A stretch of 64,000 nt of DNA from Nonomuraea candida (lineage in GTDB: Bacteria > Actinomycetota > Actinomycetes > Streptosporangiales > Streptosporangiaceae), in contig NZ_KL647031.1 of NCBI RefSeq assembly GCF_000725485.1, positions 558,001-622,000 of the forward strand, read 5' to 3'. Positions 33,945-42,572 of the stretch are shown here, in pieces. The translations under genes and the position numbers were made by a program. The notes under the pieces were generated by a model that was given only the letters and a program-made list of their open reading frames with translations, had not been told where the DNA came from and searched no databases. Each line of letters opens with the position of its first letter. Positions within the stretch are counted from its first letter, which is position 1.

Positions 33945-34378
33945 GCGACGACCGGAACATGGCGGACGACCGGAACATGGCGGACGACCAGAACATGGCG
34001 ATCGCCAGCAGCGCGGACGTCGTCGGCGTGCGCCGGCTGGTCAGGAGCGTCGCCCTGGAGGTGGGCCTGTCGCTCGTCGACCAGACCAAGATCGTCACGG
34101 CCGCGAGCGAGCTGGCGCGCAACGCCCTGGTGTACGCCGGCGGCGGCGACGTCCGCGTCGAGACCGTCCGCAACGGCGCCAGGCGCGGCCTCAAGCTGAC
34201 CGTCAGCGACGACGGGCCCGGCATCCCCGACATCGACCAGGCGCTCTCCGACGGCTGGACCACGGGCACCGGCCTGGGGCTCGGCCTCGGCGGCTCGCGC
34301 CGGCTCGTGGACGAGTTCGACCTGGCCTCCGCCCCGGGAAAGGGCACGACCGTGACGGTGACGAAGTGGGCCCGTTGA
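33941..34378 (+). CDS. rsbT: RsbT-like serine/threonine kinase, with N-terminal repeats
   Basis: A 145-residue GHKL kinase. Motifs: N-box ASELARNALVY, G1 DDGPGIPD, and G2 TGLGLGLGGSRRLVDEF. It phosphorylates RsbR and RsbS and, when released, would switch on a downstream phosphatase. The first 20 residues hold three copies of DDRNMA/DDQNMA, which RsbT does not normally have. GTG 33941 overlaps the rsbS stop and has AGGAG about 9 nt upstream; the internal ATGs of each repeat are alternative starts without ribosome binding sites. Confidence 0.92.
   Translation: MSDDRNMADDRNMADDQNMAIASSADVVGVRRLVRSVALEVGLSLVDQTKIVTAASELARNALVYAGGGDVRVETVRNGARRGLKLTVSDDGPGIPDIDQALSDGWTTGTGLGLGLGGSRRLVDEFDLASAPGKGTTVTVTKWAR
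33947..34000 (+). repeat. Three 18-bp repeats at the RsbT N-terminus
   Basis: GACGACCGGAACATGGCG is present three times in frame (third copy with CAG for CGG), encoding DDRNMA-DDRNMA-DDQNMA. Each copy carries an ATG. Confidence 0.95.
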
Positions 34379-34430
34379 CCGCCGGGCGCGCACCGGAGGA
34401 CCGCGCGGACCTCCGTCTCGCGGGTGCCCG

Positions 34431-35489
34431 GTGAACGGCCTGCGGACGGGCCACTGGGTCCGCGCCGAGGACCCCAGCGCGGTCGGCGCCGTACGCCGGC
34501 GGGCCGTCGAGCTCGCCGAGGTGGCCGGTTTCGACCAGGTGCTCATCGGCCAGACCGCCGTGGCCGTGAGCGAGGCCGTGTCCAACCTCGTCAAGCACGC
34601 CGTCGAGGGCACCGTCATGGTGCGCCCCCACCCCGAGGCGCCCGCCACGGTGGAGCTGGTCGCCGTGGACAAGGGGCCCGGCATGGCCGACGTGGCCAGG
34701 GCGCTGCGAGACGGTTACTCGACCTCGGGCACCCTCGGCATCGGCCTGGGCGCGATCTCCCGCATCGCCTCCGGCTACGACGTGCACTCCCTGCCCGGCA
34801 AGGGCACCGTGCTGGCCATGCACTTCACCGCCCGCCACACGCCCGGGCCGCCGCTGCGGGCCAGCGGCCTGACCCGGCCCATCGGCGACGAGACGGAGTG
34901 CGGCGACGGCTTCGCCATCAGCCAGGCGGGCCCGGTCACCACCGTGCTGGTCTGCGACGGGCTGGGACACGGGCCCAACGCGGCGCAGGCGACGTACCGT
35001 GCCGTCGAGCTGTTCCTGGAGGCCGGCGAGCAGGAGCCGGTCGCCGTCGTCGAACGCCTGCACGCCGGCATGGACGGCACCCGGGGCGGCGCGGTCGCGG
35101 TGGCCCGCGTCGAGCCCGACCGCGTGCTGTTCGCCGGGCTCGGCAACGTCTCCGGCTGGGTCGCGCACGCCGAGGGGCGGCAGGGCATGGTGTCGGTGCC
35201 GGGGATCGCCGGGCACCAGGGCGGCCGGCTGCGCCAGTACACCTACGACCTGCCCCGCTACGCCACCGTGGTCCTGCACACCGACGGGCTGACCGAGCGC
35301 TGGGACCCGGGGAACCTGCCGGGGCTGTTCTCCCGCACGCCCGCCGTGATCGCCGCCGGGCTCATGCGCGAGGCCGGCAGCAGGCGCGACGACGCCTGCG
35401 TGGTGACCGTGCGGCCGCCCGGCGCCCCGGTGACGGCCTGCCCCCCGCAGGAGCGCACGATGGTGAGGCCGCGCCGTGGCCCCCGCTGA
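34431..35489 (+). CDS. Fusion of RsbT-like ATPase and RsbX/PP2C-type phosphatase
   Basis: A 352-residue protein. The N-terminal GHKL domain (about 1-135) has N-box SEAVSNLVKHA, G1 DKGPGMAD and a GIGLGAISRI box. The C-terminal PP2C/SpoIIE-like domain (about 150-335) has VLVCDGLGHGPNAAQA and LHTDGLTE. RsbX resets phosphorylated RsbR/RsbS in Bacillus; here the phosphatase is fused to a second kinase-like domain, so one polypeptide could read and reset the switch. It lies 52 bp after rsbT. GTG 34431 is the first plausible start, with a weak ribosome binding site. Confidence 0.85.
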   Translation: MNGLRTGHWVRAEDPSAVGAVRRRAVELAEVAGFDQVLIGQTAVAVSEAVSNLVKHAVEGTVMVRPHPEAPATVELVAVDKGPGMADVARALRDGYSTSGTLGIGLGAISRIASGYDVHSLPGKGTVLAMHFTARHTPGPPLRASGLTRPIGDETECGDGFAISQAGPVTTVLVCDGLGHGPNAAQATYRAVELFLEAGEQEPVAVVERLHAGMDGTRGGAVAVARVEPDRVLFAGLGNVSGWVAHAEGRQGMVSVPGIAGHQGGRLRQYTYDLPRYATVVLHTDGLTERWDPGNLPGLFSRTPAVIAAGLMREAGSRRDDACVVTVRPPGAPVTACPPQERTMVRPRRGPR

Positions 35490-37131
35490 GCTCATCCGTG
35501 TACGGCTCGACACCGACCAGGACGTCTTCGTGCTGCGCCGCCTCGGCCGCGCCGCCGCCGAGCTGGCCGGGCTGGAGCCGCAGGACCAGATCCGGGTGGC
35601 GACCGCGCTCAGCGAGGCCGGCAGGGAGGTGTTCGGCCCCGGCTCGTACGCCGTGGTCGCCCTAGACGACCGGCACCTGCTCATCACCCTGCGGCACGCG
35701 CACCGCGAGGACCTGACCGGCTCGGAGGGCCTGACGCTGGCCGGCCGCCTGGTGGACGAGATCACGGTGGCCGAGAGCAGCGTCACGCTCGCCAAGCGGC
35801 TGCCCCCGCGGCTGAAACCCGCCGACGCCAGGAAGATGCGCGACGAGCTGGCCCGGCTCTCCCCGGTCTCCGCCCTCGACGAGCTGCGCGAGCAGAACAG
35901 GGAGCTGGCGGAGACCCTGGAGGACGTGATGCGGCTCAACGCCGAGCTGCAGGAGACCAACACGGGCGTGCTGGCGTTGTACAACCAGCTCTCCGCCGAG
36001 CTGGAGGAGACCAACAGGGGAGTGGTGGCCCTGTACGCCGAGCTGGACGAGAAGTCCGGCCAGCTGCGCGAGACCAGCGAGGCCAGGAACCGCTTCTGGG
36101 CCACGGTCAGCCACGAGCTGCGCACCCCGCTCAACTCCGTCATCGGCCTGGTCAGGCTGCTGATCGGGCCCGGCGGCGACCCCATGACCGAGGAGCAGGC
36201 CCACCAGGTGCGGCTCATCGGCAGCTCCGCCGAGACGCTGCTCGAACTCGTCAGCGAGCTGCTCGACATGGCCAAGGCCGAGTCGGGCCGCCTCGACCCG
36301 CAGCCCTCGCGGGTGGACCTGGAGCGGATGGCCGCCCAGCTCGGCGTCACCATGCGGCCCACGAACGAGCGCGCCGGCGTCGAGCTGCACCACGAGGTGG
36401 CCCCCGACGTCGCCGAGCTGTACGTGGACGAGGGCATGCTGCTGCGCATCCTGCGCAACCTGCTGTCGAACGCGCTGAAGTTCACCGTGGCCGGCGAGGT
36501 GCGGCTGACCGCCCGCCTCGACGCGGCCAGGGACGAAGCCGTCATCACGGTCACCGACACCGGCATCGGCATCGCGCCCGAACACCTGAGCCGCGTCTTC
36601 GAGGACTTCTTCCAGGTCCCCAACACCCTCCAGGTCAGGTCCAGGGGCACCGGCCTGGGCCTGCCGTACGCGCGCAGGCTCGCCGAGGCCCTCGGCGGCA
36701 CCCTGGAGCTGACCAGCGAGGAGGGCAGGGGCACCGCGGCCACGCTGCGCCTGCCGCACTACGCCGGCCCGCCCGAGCTGGGGCGGGTGCTGATCGCCGA
36801 CGACGACGAGGTCTTCCGCGCCACCGCCCGCCGCATGCTGTACGGCTTCGCCGTCCACGTGGACGAGGCCGCCGACGGCGCCGCCGCGCTGGAGCTGATG
36901 GCGGTGGCCCCGCCCGACGCGATCCTCGTCGACCTGCTCATGCCGCGCATGGACGGGCACGTGCTGCTCCAGCGGATGACCGAGGACGACGACCTGCGCC
37001 GCACCCCCGTGGTCGTGGTGACCATCGCGCCGCAGCGCGCCCCCGACGACATGGTGGTGCTGTCCAAGCACGGGCTGCGCAGGGAGGAGCTGCTCCAGGC
37101 GATCCGCAGCGCGAGGGGGAGCCGGGCGTGA
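35476..37131 (+). CDS. Hybrid histidine kinase with degenerate RsbT-like N-terminus
   Basis: A 551-residue soluble hybrid kinase with no membrane segments. Residues 1-110 resemble an RsbT-type ATPase up to the N-box (IRVATALSEAGREVF) but lack the G-boxes. A coiled coil follows (LREQNRELAETLEDVMRLNA, 130-205), then HisKA (His213 in VSHELRTPLNSVIG), HATPase (DTGIGIAPEHLSRVFEDF, GTGLGLPYARRLAEALGG), and a C-terminal receiver domain (Asp486 in LVDLLMPRMDG). The receiver's last part is short. GTG 35476 overlaps the upstream gene by 14 bp; the stop overlaps the next start. Confidence 0.88.
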   Translation: MAPAELIRVRLDTDQDVFVLRRLGRAAAELAGLEPQDQIRVATALSEAGREVFGPGSYAVVALDDRHLLITLRHAHREDLTGSEGLTLAGRLVDEITVAESSVTLAKRLPPRLKPADARKMRDELARLSPVSALDELREQNRELAETLEDVMRLNAELQETNTGVLALYNQLSAELEETNRGVVALYAELDEKSGQLRETSEARNRFWATVSHELRTPLNSVIGLVRLLIGPGGDPMTEEQAHQVRLIGSSAETLLELVSELLDMAKAESGRLDPQPSRVDLERMAAQLGVTMRPTNERAGVELHHEVAPDVAELYVDEGMLLRILRNLLSNALKFTVAGEVRLTARLDAARDEAVITVTDTGIGIAPEHLSRVFEDFFQVPNTLQVRSRGTGLGLPYARRLAEALGGTLELTSEEGRGTAATLRLPHYAGPPELGRVLIADDDEVFRATARRMLYGFAVHVDEAADGAAALELMAVAPPDAILVDLLMPRMDGHVLLQRMTEDDDLRRTPVVVVTIAPQRAPDDMVVLSKHGLRREELLQAIRSARGSRA

Positions 37132-38696
37132 ACGAGGCGGCGACCGTGCTGGTGGTGGACGACACGCCGACCAAGCGGTACATCCTGTCGAGCTGGCTGC
37201 GCCGCGCCGGCCACCACGTGATCGAGGCCGGCGGCGGCGCGGAGGCCCTCGCCACGCTCGCCGCGCGGCAGGTGGACCTGGTCGTCCTGGACGTGCGGCT
37301 GCCCGACATTCCCGGGCACGAGGTGTGCGAGCGGATCAAGGCCGACCCGGCGACGGCCTCGATCCCCGTCGTGCAGGTGTCGGCCAACGCCATCACCGTG
37401 GCCGAGCGCGCCGAAGGGCTGGAGCGGGGCGCGGACGCGTACCTGGCGGAGCCGATCGAGCCCGCCGAGTTCGCCGCGACCGTGGAGGCCATGCTGCGCT
37501 ACTACCGGGCGCGCTGGCGGGCCGAGCTCATGGCCGAGCGGCTGGCCGTGCTGGCCGAGGTGACGCTGCGCATCAACGAGGCCGAGACGTTCGACGGGCT
37601 GCTGACCGTCGCGGTCGAGGGCGCGGCCAGGCTGCTCGGCCGCTTCGCCGGCACGCTGGCGCTGCTGCCCGACGGGCGCACCCGCCGCTTCAGGGCCCGG
37701 CCCGGCGAACCGGCCACCGCCCACAGCGCCGGGCCCGGCCTGCTGGACCGCCTGAGCGGGCTGGTGCAGCGGGAGTCCATGCGCACCCACGTGTTCACGC
37801 TGCGCGCCGAGGAGTGGCGCGGCCTGCTGCCGGACGTGCAGATGGAGGGCTCCTCCACGGGCGTGCTGTCCCGGACGAAGAACTCCCGCGTGCCCGTCTA
37901 CCTCGGCGTGGAGGCCGACCCGCCGCTCGACGACGACGAGGTCAACCTGCTGCGCCTGCTCGCCCAGGAGCTGGCCCTGGCCGTGGACGCGCTGCGCGCC
38001 TACGCCGAGGAGCACGCGATCGCGCTGACCCTGCAGCGCAGCCTGCTGCCCACCCGCATTCCCGAGGTGCCCGGGCTGCGGGTGGCGATGCGCTACCAGC
38101 CGGCCGTGGACAACATCGAGGTCGGCGGCGACTTCTACGAGGTGCTGCCGCTCGGCGACCGGGTGCTGGTCGCGATCGGCGACGTCGAGGGCCACTCGCT
38201 GCACGCCGCGACCGTGATGGCGGAGCTGCGGCACGCGATGCGCGCCTCGTTCATCCGGCAGGTGGACCTGAGCGTCTCGCTCGACCTGCTCAACCAGATG
38301 ATGCGCCGCTACCATCCGCGCATGACCGCCACGTTGTGCCTGGTGCTCATCGACCCGGCCACGGGCGAGGTCGAGGTGGCCAACGCCGGGCACATCCCGC
38401 CGCTGTTCGCCGGGCCCGGCTGCGCCTACCACCGGCTGGGCAACCTGCTGCTGGGGGCGCTGCCGGAGACGTACACGGTGGACCGGCTGAAGCTGCCGCC
38501 GGGCGGCACCCTGCTGCTGTTCACTGACGGGCTGGTGGAGGACCGCGACATCCCGCTCGACGAGAGCCTGGAGCGGGCCAGAGGGCTCGCCGAGACCGTC
38601 GAGGACGACCTGGAGGAGTTCGCCGAGCGCATGCTGGCCGCGTTCGGGGCGCGCGAGGACGACGTCGCCCTCGTGGCCGTCCGCCGGGACCCCTGA
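37128..38696 (+). CDS. Response-regulated phosphatase (REC-GAF-SpoIIE/PP2C)
   Basis: A 522-residue protein: receiver domain (phospho-acceptor Asp55 in VVLDVRLPDIPG), a GAF-like middle (about 140-290), then a SpoIIE-type PP2C phosphatase with GGDFYEVLPLGD, GDVEGHSLHAATVM, NAGHIPPL and LLFTDGLVEDRD. It resembles RsbU/RssB-type phosphatases that dephosphorylate an anti-sigma antagonist. Its receiver is the natural target of the hybrid kinase directly upstream. The stop is inside a small hairpin (ACCCC-TGATC-GGGGT, 38687-38701). No sigma factor gene lies in the window. Confidence 0.92.
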   Translation: MNEAATVLVVDDTPTKRYILSSWLRRAGHHVIEAGGGAEALATLAARQVDLVVLDVRLPDIPGHEVCERIKADPATASIPVVQVSANAITVAERAEGLERGADAYLAEPIEPAEFAATVEAMLRYYRARWRAELMAERLAVLAEVTLRINEAETFDGLLTVAVEGAARLLGRFAGTLALLPDGRTRRFRARPGEPATAHSAGPGLLDRLSGLVQRESMRTHVFTLRAEEWRGLLPDVQMEGSSTGVLSRTKNSRVPVYLGVEADPPLDDDEVNLLRLLAQELALAVDALRAYAEEHAIALTLQRSLLPTRIPEVPGLRVAMRYQPAVDNIEVGGDFYEVLPLGDRVLVAIGDVEGHSLHAATVMAELRHAMRASFIRQVDLSVSLDLLNQMMRRYHPRMTATLCLVLIDPATGEVEVANAGHIPPLFAGPGCAYHRLGNLLLGALPETYTVDRLKLPPGGTLLLFTDGLVEDRDIPLDESLERARGLAETVEDDLEEFAERMLAAFGAREDDVALVAVRRDP

Positions 38697-38754
38697 TCGG
38701 GGTGCTGTACGTCGCTCTTGTCGCCGTTCGCCCGGGGCGGCTGATCCCGCGCCG

Positions 38755-40935
38755 TCACAGCGGGGGCGGAGGCAGGTCGCGCGTGTCCAGCTCGAACGAC
38801 CCCCGGTCCAGAGCCAGCCGCCGGCCGCCCCCGTCGGCGGCCTCCGGCAGCAGCTCGTACGGCAGCGTGAAGCCCCGGTTCGCCGACGCCAGGCGCGGCC
38901 ACTCGTGCACGTAGTCGACCGACGCGCCGCCCTGCTTGCGCAACTGCCCGACCAGCGCCCGCTCGGCGGCGTCGCCCCAGGTGTCGGGCGTGCCGGCGAA
39001 GGCGTCCGGGTCCTGCGCGGCGGCGGCCTCGTAGGCGGCGCGCAGGACGGGGCCCGCCCGCCCCACCCTCCTGACCTCGGGCGGCTCCGTGGCCGGGCCC
39101 GCCGACACCATGTTGGCCGGCGCCCTGATGTGCCAGCGGTAGACGATCGCCACGCCCCGCTCCGAGGTGATCACGTCCTTGATGCGCGCCGGGCGCGCGC
39201 CTTCCGGCGCCGCCGGGTCGGGCACCGTCCAGGTGGGCGCGCCGGCCGGCCCGTCCCATGGCGTATCGCCGACGTCGCGGATGCGCACGCGCGCCATGTG
39301 CCACATCCCCCGCCGGAACCCGTCCGCCGTACGGGCCGCCATCTGCAGCCGGTAGAACCAGTGCCAGTCGCGGAACATGTCGAACTCCTCGACCCTGGCC
39401 AGCGCCCGCCGCCCGCCGGCCTCACGGGGGACGGTGGGCCGGGAGGTGTACTTGCGCTGGCTCGGATTGAACAGCGCCGCCCCGTTCCCGCCCCACCCGG
39501 TCGCCACGTCCACCCCGAACCGGCCGAACACCTGGGCGAACGCCACCCGGTCCGCCGACTTCAACCAGGAGACGAACCCCCACAACTCGCTCCCCTCCAC
39601 GGCGCTGCCCGGGGCGGGGTCGCTCGCCAGCCCCGCCGTCCAGTGGCAGGGGCCCAGGGACAGGAACGCCCGGTCGTAGGCGTTGAGCCCGTCGAAGTAG
39701 CCGACCGCCTCGACCTCGCTCACCGCCCGCACCACCTTGTACGTGCCGAGCACGGCCCGCTCCCCGGAGTCCACCAGCTCCCGCAACGTCGGCCCCCTCC
39801 GCACCCCGCCACCCGCCCCCGGGGCGCTCGGGGCGAGGGGTGGGAGCAGGTGTTCGGGCAGCATCTCGCCCTCCGGCCGCCAGGTGTGGCCGAGCTCCGG
39901 CCAGGACCGGGGCCCCGACCAGTCGCCGAGCACCCGGTAGTCGCCCACCACGTCCAGCTCGGGGTGCGCGGGCGCGACCGGCGGGCGTGCGGGGCGGGGC
40001 CAGGTGCGGGTCAGGTCGCGTACGTAGAAGCGCGGCGCGGTCGAGGTGACCTCGCGATACCCCCAGACGTTGTCGGCCCGGCGGGCCGGACGGCCGTCGG
40101 CGGCCGGGATGGTGTGGATCCGGTCCGGCTGCCCCTGCCGCATTTCCCACGCCTCCACCACGACCGGGCAGCGCCGCCGCCGCCGCTTCCACCGGGACAG
40201 CACGAACCGGGTCCACGGGTTGACGACGCCGGTGATCGGCTCGGCGTACCGCTCGTAGAAGCGGGCCGGCACGGGGACCAGCCGATCCGACCACCGCACC
40301 AGCTCCACGGCGGCGCCCGTGGCATGCCCGGCGGCGGCCGTCCCCTCCGCTCCCCGCGCCACCCGCAGCTCCACGACGTCCCTGCCATCCGCGCCGTCTT
40401 GCGGACCGTTATTCGCCTCGCCATCCGCTTCGCCTTGAGGACCGTTATCCGTCGCGCCTCGCGGGCCGCCTTGAGGGGTCGGGGCGAGGGCGGTCACCTC
40501 CAGGACCTCGTCGTCGATGCGGATCCGGAACGGGGGATCGGCGGGGAAGGCGGTCGCGGGCCCGGCGCGCAGGACGACGGCGTCCGCCGTGACCGCCTCG
40601 GCGAGGGCCGCTGAGCCGGGCTCGCGTTCGACGGCGGCGTCGGGCAGGGACGCGTACCGCTGGAACTCCATGACCGCCAGCTCCGTCGCCGTCGTGAAGA
40701 CCGTCGCGTCACCCGGGGCGAGCAGGAAACCCAGCTCGTGCAGGTCCCGGTGCAGGTCGCGGACGTGCGTGGCGTCCGTCAGCTCCGGCCGGTCCCGCCC
40801 GCCGTACCGTGCGGGCAGGCCAGGGGCCGGATCGCGGTCGCCGGGACGAAGGTCGTGCTCGCCGTACAGTCCGGACGTGGGCCGGACGAGGTGCGCCACC
40901 AGCCAGGCCAGCACCTGGTCGAGATCTTCCAGCAT
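38755..40935 (-). CDS. Large protein of unknown function with peptidoglycan-binding-like segment
   Basis: I do not recognise the family of this 726-residue protein. Near residues 55-95, HVRDLHRDLHELGFLL and ATELAVMEFQRYA resemble a PG_binding_1 repeat. A low-complexity insert around residues 150-180 repeats NGPQ/GEADGEA. The middle has YFDGLNAYDRAFLSLGPCHWT, which recalls lysozyme- or transglycosylase-like proteins, but I cannot assign catalytic residues. No signal peptide is seen. Trp and Arg content is high. Start ATG 40935 lacks a strong ribosome binding site. It is downstream of, and codirectional with, a PaaK-like gene. Confidence 0.7.
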   Translation of the reverse strand: MLEDLDQVLAWLVAHLVRPTSGLYGEHDLRPGDRDPAPGLPARYGGRDRPELTDATHVRDLHRDLHELGFLLAPGDATVFTTATELAVMEFQRYASLPDAAVEREPGSAALAEAVTADAVVLRAGPATAFPADPPFRIRIDDEVLEVTALAPTPQGGPRGATDNGPQGEADGEANNGPQDGADGRDVVELRVARGAEGTAAAGHATGAAVELVRWSDRLVPVPARFYERYAEPITGVVNPWTRFVLSRWKRRRRRCPVVVEAWEMRQGQPDRIHTIPAADGRPARRADNVWGYREVTSTAPRFYVRDLTRTWPRPARPPVAPAHPELDVVGDYRVLGDWSGPRSWPELGHTWRPEGEMLPEHLLPPLAPSAPGAGGGVRRGPTLRELVDSGERAVLGTYKVVRAVSEVEAVGYFDGLNAYDRAFLSLGPCHWTAGLASDPAPGSAVEGSELWGFVSWLKSADRVAFAQVFGRFGVDVATGWGGNGAALFNPSQRKYTSRPTVPREAGGRRALARVEEFDMFRDWHWFYRLQMAARTADGFRRGMWHMARVRIRDVGDTPWDGPAGAPTWTVPDPAAPEGARPARIKDVITSERGVAIVYRWHIRAPANMVSAGPATEPPEVRRVGRAGPVLRAAYEAAAAQDPDAFAGTPDTWGDAAERALVGQLRKQGGASVDYVHEWPRLASANRGFTLPYELLPEAADGGGRRLALDRGSFELDTRDLPPPPL

Positions 40936-41005
40936 GAGCCGTCACCGCCATGGGAGAGACCGTCGTGCCTCCGACCCCTCGACGGTAAGCGCCGCCGCCC
41001 ACCCT

Positions 41006-41130
41006 CGCCACAGGAAGACCGCCACAGGAAGACCGCCACAGGAAGACCGCCACAGGAAGACCGCCACGGGGAGACCGCCACGGAGGAACCGCCACAGGGG
41101 ATCGCGGCCGGGGGACCGCCACGGGGAGTT
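41006..41130. repeat. 14-bp minisatellite between two minus-strand genes
   Basis: CGCCACAGGAAGAC is repeated at 41006, 41020, 41034 and 41048 exactly, then with changes at 41062, 41076, 41090 and 41117. It fills most of the 200-bp gap before the unknown large gene. No spacers, so not a CRISPR. Confidence 0.93.
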
Positions 41131-41138
41131 CGCCGTGG

Positions 41139-42500
41139 CTAACGGGTGTAGCGGTGCTTGGCGCCCGGAGGGAAGTACTCCGGGTCGCCCGACTCGCGCA
41201 GCCGGATGAACGGCATCTGCCGCCCCGCCGGCACATAGGCCGCGAACTCGCTGTTCAGCCGCAGGAGCTGGGCCAGGATCGACGCGCCCACCGCCTGGGC
41301 GACCTCGTCGGAGGGCTTCTCGCCCGGCATCAGCTCCACCGTCACCGTCAGGTGCCGGTCGTGCCGCTGGTCCTCGGCCGCCTCCAGGACGAACTTCCCC
41401 GTCACCACCCCGCTCACCTCCGGCTGCTCCAGCCCGACCGCGATGTTCTCCGGGTAGACGTTCGCGCCGTAGTAGGAGACGGTGAAGTGGCTGCGGCCGA
41501 ACACGTACACGAAGGGCCGCTCGGGTCCCTCCTGCCGGGTCTCGAAGCCGTGCCCGCGCACGAAGTCCAGCAGCTCCCGATACGCCAGCACCCCGCCCTC
41601 GTCGGCGATGTGGTAGCGGACGAGGGGCACGCCGTTGTCGCCCGAGAAGAGCAGCGTGCCCTGGTGCTCCTCGAAGAAGCGCACCCCCGGGTCGTACTGC
41701 ACGAGCGTCGGCAGCCTGGACTCGCCGAACAGCTCCCTGGCCGGGCCGGGCCGCGCCGCCAGGAACCGGCGGAGCTCGACCGACAGCGCGGTCTCGTTGC
41801 CCAGGACGCCCGCATCGGCGGTGCCGTACAGGGAGGCGATGCCGCGTACCGGGTCGGCGATCCCGGCCCGCTCGGCGACCAGCGCGCGCCACTCCTCGCT
41901 GAACACCTCACCCGCCGTGACCAGCTTGACGTCCCAGTCGGCCCAGGGCAGGTCCTCGGTGTCGATGACGTTCTTCAGGAACGGCGGGTAGCCCAGGAGG
42001 ACGACCTGGTCGAAGTACGGGGCCAGCTCGGGGAGCACCCGCAGGATCTCCCGCCGGTCGGTGCCGGGGGCGACCACCGTGATCGGGTAACCGCGTTCGG
42101 CCAGGTGGCGGCAGCAGTTGACGGTGAACAGGCCGCCCACCCAGGTGCCCAGGGCGAAGCAGACCACGGCCAGCGTACGGCGCCCGCGCGCGTCGAAGGA
42201 GTCCCTGAACACCTCCTCGAACCGGTCGGCGACCACCCTCTCGTCCGACACCGAACGCGGCCAGAACGCCGGCGCCCCCGTGGATCCCGAGGACACCGCG
42301 ATCAGGTCCCCGATCACGCCATCCCTGCACAGGTCGGGGAGGGGATGACGGCGGGTGTAGGTGTCCTTGGTGGTCATCGGCAGCCGCGCGAAGTCGTCGA
42401 GCGTCACGACCGTCGCGGGGTCCACCCGATGCTCGGCGAGAAACCTGCGGTAGGCGGGCACGGTGGCCGCCACCTGATGGAAGAGCTCAACCGGGTCCAT
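41139..42500 (-). CDS. Phenylacetate-CoA ligase (PaaK)-like adenylate-forming protein
   Basis: A 453-residue ANL-superfamily member. The P-loop-like motif is AVSSGSTGAPAFWPRS, the middle has YGTADAGVLG, the A8-like region reads YVFGRSHFTVSYYGANVYPENI, and the C-terminus is a small mobile domain. It should activate a carboxylate as acyl-AMP, then perhaps form a CoA or other thioester. The substrate is unknown and no carrier gene is adjacent. ATG 42500 is preferred to a start ten codons upstream because TACAGT lies 6 nt before it. Confidence 0.82.
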   Translation of the reverse strand: MDPVELFHQVAATVPAYRRFLAEHRVDPATVVTLDDFARLPMTTKDTYTRRHPLPDLCRDGVIGDLIAVSSGSTGAPAFWPRSVSDERVVADRFEEVFRDSFDARGRRTLAVVCFALGTWVGGLFTVNCCRHLAERGYPITVVAPGTDRREILRVLPELAPYFDQVVLLGYPPFLKNVIDTEDLPWADWDVKLVTAGEVFSEEWRALVAERAGIADPVRGIASLYGTADAGVLGNETALSVELRRFLAARPGPARELFGESRLPTLVQYDPGVRFFEEHQGTLLFSGDNGVPLVRYHIADEGGVLAYRELLDFVRGHGFETRQEGPERPFVYVFGRSHFTVSYYGANVYPENIAVGLEQPEVSGVVTGKFVLEAAEDQRHDRHLTVTVELMPGEKPSDEVAQAVGASILAQLLRLNSEFAAYVPAGRQMPFIRLRESGDPEYFPPGAKHRYTR

Positions 42501-42506
42501 CCGCCG

Positions 42507-42512
42507 ACTGTA
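42507..42512 (-). promoter_or_regulatory. -10 element (TACAGT) of the PaaK-like gene
   Basis: On the minus strand TACAGT-CGGCGG-ATG: a TANNNT box 6 nt before the start codon, without a ribosome binding site, suggesting a leaderless transcript. Confidence 0.45.
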
Positions 42513-42572
42513 CGACGCCCACCCCCACACCGAAACGCCCCACCGGGCGATGACGGGTCGGAGGAGGGGTCT

